Source: Chromera velia
Lineage: Eukaryota > Sar > Chromeraceae
NCBI GenBank assembly: GCA_018398765.1
Contig: JAHBMJ010001041.1
Location: 1-27,500, forward strand
DNA length: 27,500 nt
Reading direction: 5' to 3'
The position numbers and the translations under genes were made by a program. Each line of letters opens with the position of its first letter. Within the stretch, counting starts at the first letter, position 1. Below, piece after piece: positions 20,506 to 27,500 of this stretch. Under the pieces are notes generated by a model. That model worked only from the letters and a program-made list of their open reading frames with translations, had not been told where the DNA came from and searched no databases.

Positions 20506-23500
20506 ATGGCCTGCAGGAGCGGACTGCGGGCCCTCGTCCGTGGGCGCCTTCCGTCCCCCCTCCCGTCTCGCTTCGTGTTTCAAGGTCTGAGGGCCTTTTC
20601 TTCTGGTTTCAGCTACACGCATTGTGCGAGCACGGTGCCTCTTCGAATGGAGACGGTGGGAGGTGCGTTGGAAAAGACGGCGGAGAAGTTCGGAGACCGT
20701 CTCGGGTTGGTCGTGCGGCACCAGGGCGTGCGTCGGACGTTTGAGGAATTGAACGATCGCGTGGATCACCTGGCAAGGGGACTCATCTCCTTGGGGGTGC
20801 AGCCGGGGGACAGAGTCGGAATCTGGTCCCCCAACTGTGAGGAGTGGGTGCTCTCTCAGGTAGGTCAGTCAATCAACCAACCAACCTATTGAACAGTGCG
20901 CGAGGCAGTGCAATGAGAAGGGAACACAACCCTATTGTGTTTCTTCCACTCCTGTCGTCTACACGAATTCATCATTGCACGCATAGACGGAGTGAGACTT
21001 CCCCGAAAGCAAAAACGATCGAGAGGAAGTCTCGGAAGAGACGAGACGCGACGAAGGGACACCAAGCTTTTCGTGGTACCGATCGATTGACCTCTTCTCC
21101 CCCCAACCCAGCAGAAAAGTGCATGGAGTATCTCTTCGAAGAGTTCGACAAGTGGAAGATGGGGAGAGGGTCAAATGTCGTGAAGCGGAAGTGAGAAGAA
21201 TAAGATTCTTCTTTCTACTCCCATCTCTCCTTCCCGCCCGTCCCTCATCTTTCTGTACGCAGTACGCAACAGCCAAGGTCGGCGCTGTGCTTGTGAACGT
21301 GAACCCTGCCTACAGATTGGAGGAGCTGGAACATGCACTCAACCTTGTCAAGTCAGTCAGTCAAGCTTCTCAGCGTCTGTCTGCAAAGGATGGCATGGGG
21401 AAAGCCACCTTGATAAGGAAGGAAGGAAGGAAGGAAGGAAAGAAGCAAAGAAGGAAAGAAGGAAAGAAGGAAAGAAAGAAGGAAGATAGGAAGGAAGGAA
21501 GGAAGGAAGGAAGATAGGAAGGAAGGAAGGAAGGAAGGAAAGAAGGAAGAAAGAAAGGAAGGAAGGAAGGAAGGAAGGAAGGAAGATAGGAAGGAAGGAA
21601 GGAAGGAAGGAAGGAAGATAGGAAGGAAGGAAGGAAGGAAGGAAGGAACATAGGAAGGAAGGAAGGAAGGGAGGAAGGAAGATAGGAAGGAAGGAAGGAA
21701 GGAAGGAAGATAGGAAGGAAGGAAGGAGGAAAGCAAGGAAGAGAAGAGACGGATGGGGCCTGCGGTTGCAAGAGCGAGGGTACTGCATGGTCTTCTTTGC
21801 TTCTGAGGCTTGGGAGGGAGCCCTCTTTTTCTCTTCCTCGTTTCTCCTTCCCCGACCGCCCCTGTGCCTGTGCATGCTTTCCCTCCCACGGTGGCTGTAT
21901 GTGTCTCGCTCGCTTTCTGTGTCACTCTCGGACTGCATGGCTCTGTCCTCGGTCCCTTCAGGTGTCGCGCTCTCATTCTGGCAAAGTCTTTCAAAAAGAG
22001 CAATTACCTTGAGGCCCTCCAGACACTCTGTCCGGAGTTTGAAAGGTCAGTCAGTGACGGACGGAGGCTGATTGAATTGGAAGAATTGGGGAAGAATTGG
22101 GGACTGAAGCAAAGAGGAAAGAAGCGCCATTCCGAGCTAGAAACCAAACAAAGAGGTTGAAATCGAAAAAAAGCCCGTGGCGGCAGTTGCGCCTTCTGGA
22201 CAAAAGCTACCTTCTAGCCACTCTCTTCCTGTCCTTCACTGGCAAGTGGATCTTCCTTACAGTATGCTTAATTGGCCTATTCAATTCAAGAGATCCATCC
22301 AAGTGACGAGGAGGTGCCTTCACATACAGAGTTGCTGAGTGTATCGGAGAATTCTTTCAGCAGAGCATAGCCTGCGTACTCCTCATGAATGCATGCAGAT
22401 CCCCTTGCACTTCTGTATTTAGGACAGATGGACCGATTCTTCAATTATTGTTGCACTTCTATGTCTGTGACTGGAAATGAAATGATTCACATTCATGCGT
22501 GCAGCCTCCCCCCAGGTTCTGTGTCCCCAGACGAGATTCTGCCTGCGCGCGTGCCCTCCCTCCGTCTCGTGGTTCATCTTTCTGAAGACCATCTGGGGGG
22601 CATGGTGCGGTTTTGCGATTTGATGGAGATGGGGGGCCCTCGGGAGGACGAGAAGCTGCATGAGAGGAAGAACAAAGTACAGGTGGGTGTCAAATTCGGA
22701 TTCGACACTAGCTGTATGTGTCTGCGGGCTATAAGATCATTAGACTGTATCAGAAGCAGAACAGGAAGTTGGGGCTGGGAAGCACCACCTGCGAGAGATC
22801 GGACTGATTTGAAAAAATAGAGTATGACAGCTGCAGGAGGATGCTGTTTTGATGACTTTATGAGCCTTGAAGAAAAGGGTGACCTTTTCGATGTTTCTTT
22901 GTGCACAAACAAGATCGACTGCTCATTCCGACTCCCACCCGTTTCCCTCCTGCAAGCAGGCCGACGACCCTGTGAACATTCAGTTCACCTCAGGAACCAC
23001 AGGGAGACCAAAAGGGGCGACGCTCTCCCATCACAACATTGTCAGTGATCAGAACGCAGGCGGGTGGAGGAGTTGAAGGTCAAAAGAGTTCAGTTGCTGG
23101 CGGAGAGCACGTCTTGTTCGCATTTCAACCAGAAAACCGGACATTTCGTTTCCAGGTGCATTCTTCTCTTCTCTTTCAGCAGCACGTAGATTTTACACGT
23201 TCTTTTCACGTCACGTATGTGAACAGGAACTCAACCATCTGACCTACCTCATCTGTCTGATTTCTTTCTGCACATGCATGCAGGTGAACAACGGGTACTT
23301 TGTCGGTCATCGGCTTGGAATGTCTGAACAAGAGAAAGTGAGTGAGTGAGTGAGTGAGTGAGTAAGTGAGTGGGTGAGTGAGTGAGTGAGTGAGTAAGTG
23401 AGTGAGTGAGTGAGTCCTCCGATCGGGGCACGGAGTGCATGTTGTGGGGGGAAGGAATCCCATCGATCGATCGAGAAAGGATCTGCATGTGTCTGCAAAG

Positions 23501-25594
23501 ATATTAATATGTTCTTTCTTTTTCCTGACGTTCGGGTTCTCTTCAAAGTTGGTTTGTGTGGACGAACGAACGAACTCTAGTGCAGGTGAAACAATTAACC
23601 TGTCAATTTGGCAAAAGGAAAGCAGTCTCGTTTTCCTTTCTTCCTTCCTTTTACCGTGTAAAAGGGCCCCGTCTCCCTCTCTTGTTGTGAACCGATGGTC
23701 ATGGTGGTTATAGGGGTCTGAGTATGGTGGAAGCGTGGCGGCTCCTTCCTTACATTTCACTTCTGTTCTTGGTGGTTTGTCTCATCTTGTTTTTTCTGTG
23801 AGAGAGAATCTGTGAGATTTTTATTTTTTATTCTCTCATTCTGTGTGGATCGCCCTGCAGATTTGCATTCCTGTGCCTCTGTACCATTGCTTCGGCATGG
23901 TCATGGGCTCTTTGGCGGCTGTGCTCCATGGGGCAACGTCAGTCAGTTAGTCGGTTTGTTTGTTTGTTTGTTTGTTACCTTTCATTGATTCGGTCCCCCT
24001 TGTTCCCCCTCTCTGCAGCATTTTCGTCTGTCGTCATGCATGCTTGTTTTTGTCTTGCAGTGTTTCTCTCCTCTCCTACAGTGGACGGACGGAACGCCAT
24101 GCAGACAACATCTGCGAGAACTCAATCGAATACTCTCTGTACCCATCCGAATACTCACTCCACTCCCCCTGCCTGCAGGTCCCTCTACCCCTCTGCCGGG
24201 TTCGACCCTACAGAGACGCTCTTGTGCGCTGCAGAGGAGGGCGCAACGGCGCTCTACGGGGTCCGTCACAGAGAGAGACAGATGTACTTCGTGCCTCGCT
24301 TCATGAACTCATGAACACACACATTATCAGACAGACTGTGAGTGCTTGGCTTCCTGATTGACAGGGTAAGCAGAGCTCCTTAATTCCTTTTCTGTCCCAC
24401 CCTCTCTCTCTTCGCCTGAATTCCTCTCGCAAGGACGGCAGATCAAATTGCAAAGTTGTAACGTAAAGGCAGTGCAAGCAGTTGAAGAAGCATCTATCTG
24501 CATGCATTTGAACAGGATGCTTCATTTCCGAGCACCACGTGCCCTCATCTCTCTCTGCAGGTGCCCACGATGTTTATCGCCATGCTGAGCAATCCGGAAA
24601 TGCAGAGAGCAGCCCCGTCTCTTCTGAAGACCATACGCACAGGCATAATGGCAGGTAGCCCCTGTCCGGAGGAACTGATGGGGAGAGTCATCAGAGAGAT
24701 GGGAGCCAAAGAAATGACCGTCAGTCAGTCAATGTACGTACGTATGGATATATATACGGGGCAGAAAGAAAGAGGGAACTTGTTCTTCCCCTCCTGCTGT
24801 GTGATTCTGTCGGTGTCTCTCTTTGTTCGTCTGACTGTCTCCTGTGCCGTCTCTGCCCCCTCGAGCTGAAAGCGTAACCGTTTTCTGACAAAATTCGTGC
24901 CCATTGCACAAAGACTCATTTGCATCTTGAATGAACATTCGAATGAATGAATGAATGAATGAATGAATGAATGAATGAATGAATGAACGAACGAATGAAT
25001 GAACGAACGAATGAATGAATGAAAGAATGAGTGAATGAAAGAATGAATGAATGAATGAATGAACGAATGAATGAATGAATGAATGAATGAGGGCAGGTCT
25101 GTTACGGCATGACGGAGACCTCCCCAGTCTCCTTCCAGACCCTCAGGAGTGACCCCCCTGCAAAGAGGTGTAGAACTGCAGGGAGCGCACTCGATCACGT
25201 GGAGGGCAAGGTGGGTCCCTCCCTCTCAGATAGAGGAAAAACTGCATGGGTATCCGTGAGAATGGAGTTGTGTTTCTCTGAATCGTTTTGCGCTCAAGTT
25301 GGGCCTCTCTTTACCTCCGCTGACCTCTTGAGGCATAAGTTGGGAGTCAGATTGCAGAGTGGTTGCCTTTCTTCAAGTGGGAGCATTCTTTTTGTCTTCC
25401 GTCTTCTTCTTCTTGTTGATGTTGTTGTTGTACGTATGGCTGCATGCAGATTGTCTGCCCCCAGACAGAGCAGGTGCTGCCTCTCGGGCTTCCAGGGGAG
25501 TTGAGAACGAGAGGGTGAGTCTGAGGTCGTGTCTCCGAAAAAAAGAAGTGTTTCGTGGGTGTTGTCGTGAGGTCGTGCGTGCATTCGCGCGCGC

Positions 25595-25637
<43 letters not shown>

Positions 25638-26319
25638 TGTCATGGATGGAAGAAAAAAGACACAATTAAATGACATGTGTTCCTGTCTGTGTAGCTGTGT
25701 AATTGCGTGAACAAGTGAGCCCGAGAGGTCATTCTCATTTTCTTCTCACTTGTCTCCCCTGTGCTTGCTTTGTACAAAAAGGTACTTGGTGATGCTGGGG
25801 TACTGGAAAGGGGACGGGGTGGACCGTGAGACGACCTCTGAGGTCATTGACAGCGCTCGGTGGATGTCTACGGGCGACCTTGCGGAGATGGGGGAAGATG
25901 GGTCGATCCAGATTGTGGGCAGGTTGAAAGATTTAATCATCAGGGGAGGGGAGAATATCTATCCAAGAGAGATTGAGGAGACCATGATGAAGCACCCAGC
26001 CGTGGAAGATGCGCACGCCGTGGGAGTGTCGGATGAGCGCATGGGGGAGGACGTGGCATTGTGGGTAAAGCTCCGTGAGGGATTTGTACCGGCCGGTGCA
26101 AGTGCAACTGGTAGGTCTGATTCCCCGATGCATTCCGGTGGAGAGAAAGAGAGAGTGTCTGAAGATGACATCAGAGCCTTTTGTCGAGAGAAGCTGGCTC
26201 ATTATAAGGTGCCCAAAATCGTTCGTTTTGTAGATTCTTTTCCGATGACAGTCACAGGGAAGATTCAGAAATTCATGATGCGGAGACAGATAGAAGAAGA
26301 AAGGAGACAATCCTGTTGA
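20506..26319 (+). CDS. ACSF2: Medium-chain acyl-CoA synthetase, ACSF2-like, probably mitochondrial (12 exons)
   Basis: Exons: 20506-20859, 21263-21351, 21962-22045, 22505-22682, 22960-23040, 23284-23337, 23861-23937, 24179-24260, 24561-24719, 25097-25210, 25450-25514, 25782-26319. All phases close, giving 624 residues, near the length of animal ACSF2. The enzyme activates fatty acids to acyl-CoA through an acyl-AMP intermediate. The phosphate-binding loop FTSGTTGRPKGATLSHHNI is at residues 244-262, CYGMTETSP at 388-396, WMSTGDL at 473-479, the hinge motif GRLKDLIIRGGENIYP at 492-507, and the catalytic lysine in TGKIQKF at Lys606. The N-terminus (MACRSGLRALVRGRLP) is rich in Arg, Ala and Leu without acidic residues, as in mitochondrial presequences. 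Substrate chain length cannot be read from sequence. Several introns are packed with tandem repeats that touch splice sites. No polyadenylation signal was identified. Confidence 0.92.
21415..21740 (+). repeat. (GGAA)n repeat with GATA interruptions, intron 2 of the acyl-CoA synthetase gene
   Basis: About 325 bases almost entirely purine on this strand. GGAA units are interrupted at intervals by GATAGGAA and AAAGAAGG variants, a higher-order pattern of blocks. Leu-Pro-Ser-Phe frames on the other strand are repeat artefacts. Confidence 0.97.
23338..23415 (+). repeat. (GTGA)n repeat overlapping the donor of intron 6 of the acyl-CoA synthetase gene
   Basis: The first GTGAGT is the donor itself, directly after exon 6 (ends 23337). 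About 19 GTGA-type units follow, a few changed to GTAA or GTGG, so many copies of a donor-like hexamer sit in a row. Confidence 0.95.
23947..23976 (+). repeat. (TTTG)n repeat near the donor of intron 7 of the acyl-CoA synthetase gene
   Basis: Six or so GTTT units begin about 12 bases after the donor GTCAGTCAG at 23938. Confidence 0.9.
24941..25090 (+). repeat. (GAAT)n repeat adjoining the acceptor of intron 9 of the acyl-CoA synthetase gene
   Basis: About 37 GAAT/GAAC/GAAA units run to GAGGGCAG, the acceptor at 25096. The 150 bases before the acceptor contain no pyrimidine tract. Confidence 0.96.
25595..25640 (+). repeat. (GT)n repeat in intron 11 of the acyl-CoA synthetase gene
   Basis: About 20 GT units with one TATG change, preceded by GCGCGCGC, in the last intron. 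Confidence 0.96.
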
Positions 26320-27500
26320 TTGTCGTTGGTCACATGGAGAGTGAATTCGATGTGAACAAAGTGCTCAGGGGATCGACTGGAGCTTCAGGAAAGAACAACT
26401 TATAGAACAACTACATTTCAATTCAATTTCATTGTATATTTGACTAGATATTTAAACTGACATTTGACTCAGCAAAACCCATACAGCTAGGCGAAGCTAG
26501 CACTCGGTTGTTACTCGGTTGCCTATCGCCCTGACAGCATCTCGGACCTTACAGGTAGCTAGGATTTTACAAGGTTTTATGTTAATTAAGGTTAGCGGAT
26601 TTCTTACAAGCTAGGTTTTAGGCCCTATATTAGAAGTTGGTGATCAAGGGTTTTGTTATGCATGCCGCCTCCCCACTAGTCCCCATGTATGAGGGGCGGA
26701 TCTAGCCTAGTTTGTCCAAAGGTTCCGCCTTTTCCTGTTAGTCGATTCTAGGAACAAGCTTATTGATCACTTTTAATACGCAGCTTATCGCTTGCGGCTT
26801 CAACAGCATAATAGGGGGACACAAAAAAATTCTGGTATCCGATGCTATCGGATACCGTTTGCTGACCCCCCCCCCCTCAGATAAAGGGTATCCGATACCC
26901 CGGCACTGCCTGACGCCTCGGCCTGGCCGGCTTACGAAGGAAAAGGCCGGGTCCAACCATGATATGCGATATAATCCAGAGCTGGTGAACCTACCCACCC
27001 CCCTTATCTGACACCATCGGATACGGAAATTTTTTTGTGTTTCCTAGAAAAACCAAAGGGGGGGATCAAAGGTACTATTAGGTAAAGCACGAAACCTTCA
27101 TAATCTCTTTCTCCCTTGGTAAAGGCTACCGTTAAATTTGTTAAAACTCTTAACTTAAGAGAGAAAAACCTTCAAGTTTATTAGAAGATTTTTTGTTTTT
27201 CAATGTTTTTATCTGAATTTTTGCATACAGACACCACTTTGTGTTGTTTCTTTGATATACGGTTCCCAGCAATTTTTTTTCAATTTATTCTGAACATTCC
27301 GTTACCCCCCCAACCTGTCGTACGAGTCTTTAGAAAAAATAAGGAAAAATAGTGCATTTTTAGCAGAAAGTCGCGCACTTAAGTAAAGGAGCCAAAGTTT
27401 CTTACTGCCGGCCACTGAGCCGATCCGCTCGATCTGCCATACTTACTTCCATGCGCAATGCGCGCGATCTGACTTAATTATATTTTTTATTTTTAAAAAA
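26320..27500. other. Intergenic region at the right edge
   Basis: No coding frame is supported. It contains the inverted-repeat element at 26814-27044. Bases 26500-26520 hold a direct repeat of ACTCGGTTG. The remainder (27045-27500) is AT-rich with homopolymer A, T and C runs and ends in a GCGCGC-containing stretch near 27460. Confidence 0.6.
26814..27044. mobile_element. Small element with terminal inverted repeats flanked by TA (MITE-like)
   Basis: The left end (26814-26850) and right end (27010-27044) are inverted copies: both hold ACACAAAAAAATT followed three bases later by GTATCCGATG, about 26 of 31 positions alike. Each end is bordered by TA (26812-26813 and 27045-27046), as for Tc1/mariner-type insertions. 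Inside are two further palindromes, GGTATCCGAT-GCT-ATCGGATACC (26834-26856) and GGGTATC-C-GATACCC (26886-26900), plus inverted CAGATAA segments near 26878 and 27004. It is 231 bases long and codes for nothing, so it would depend on a transposase elsewhere. The family is not identified. Confidence 0.6.

Noticed and set aside
21353-22003. 216-residue and shorter minus-strand frames of Leu-Pro-Ser-Phe repeats
   Set aside because: Direct translation of the GGAA array; it stays open only because the four-base unit lacks stops.
23206-23760. 184-residue minus-strand frame with Leu-Thr-His-Ser repeats
   Set aside because: Translation of the GTGA array inside intron 6 of the acyl-CoA synthetase gene.
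24725-25198. 157-residue minus-strand frame with Ser-Phe-Ile-His repeats
   Set aside because: Translation of the GAAT array in intron 9 of the acyl-CoA synthetase gene.
1-27500. CRISPR array, bacterial operon or phage defence system
   Set aside because: The tandem repeats are contiguous microsatellites without unique spacers, and the genes are spliced eukaryotic genes.

Overview
This window looks like nuclear DNA of an intron-rich, microsatellite-rich protist. My best guess is an alveolate of the chromerid type (Chromera-like). That rests on many short-to-medium spliceosomal introns with TGCAG acceptors, a surface-type thrombospondin-repeat protein, many TGCATGCA octamers, chromovirus retrotransposons and very dense simple repeats. 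The lineage is an inference; no ribosomal or organellar marker is present to fix it.

Layout. Bases 2-1582 are the 3' end of a Ty3/gypsy chromovirus polyprotein (integrase plus chromodomain), cut by the window edge. A polypurine tract and a probable 3' LTR follow, then compound CT/GT repeats. Bases 3761-7312 (+) encode a six-exon S10 serine carboxypeptidase. Bases 8735-10540 (-) encode a two-exon class I sirtuin whose zinc knuckle is split by a low-complexity insertion. Bases 11513-17768 (+) hold a gene of about 11 exons for an unrecognised Trp-rich, membrane-anchored protein. Bases 18767-19936 (-) are an intronless gene for a secreted protein with two thrombospondin type 1 repeats and a hydrophobic, GPI-like C-terminus. 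Bases 20506-26319 (+) encode a 12-exon mitochondrial-type acyl-CoA synthetase resembling ACSF2. The right edge (26320-27500) is AT-rich intergenic DNA carrying a 231-bp element with terminal inverted repeats flanked by TA.

The genes do not form a pathway or operon. They are independent eukaryotic loci, two pairs of them divergent: sirtuin with the unknown protein, and TSP1 protein with acyl-CoA synthetase. Possible links are only general. A mitochondrial acyl-CoA synthetase and an NAD-dependent deacylase both touch acyl metabolism, and the carboxypeptidase and TSP1 protein both enter the secretory route. I assembled exon models by hand from reading frame, splice phase and family motifs. Phases close without conflict in the carboxypeptidase, sirtuin and acyl-CoA synthetase genes; one junction in the unknown gene does not.

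The strongest unusual signals are: a splice-donor set dominated by C at +3 (GTCAGT); ten perfect TGCATGCA octamers; tandem repeats abutting or overlapping splice sites; the split sirtuin zinc knuckle; the unrecognised multi-exon protein; and the TA-flanked inverted-repeat element.
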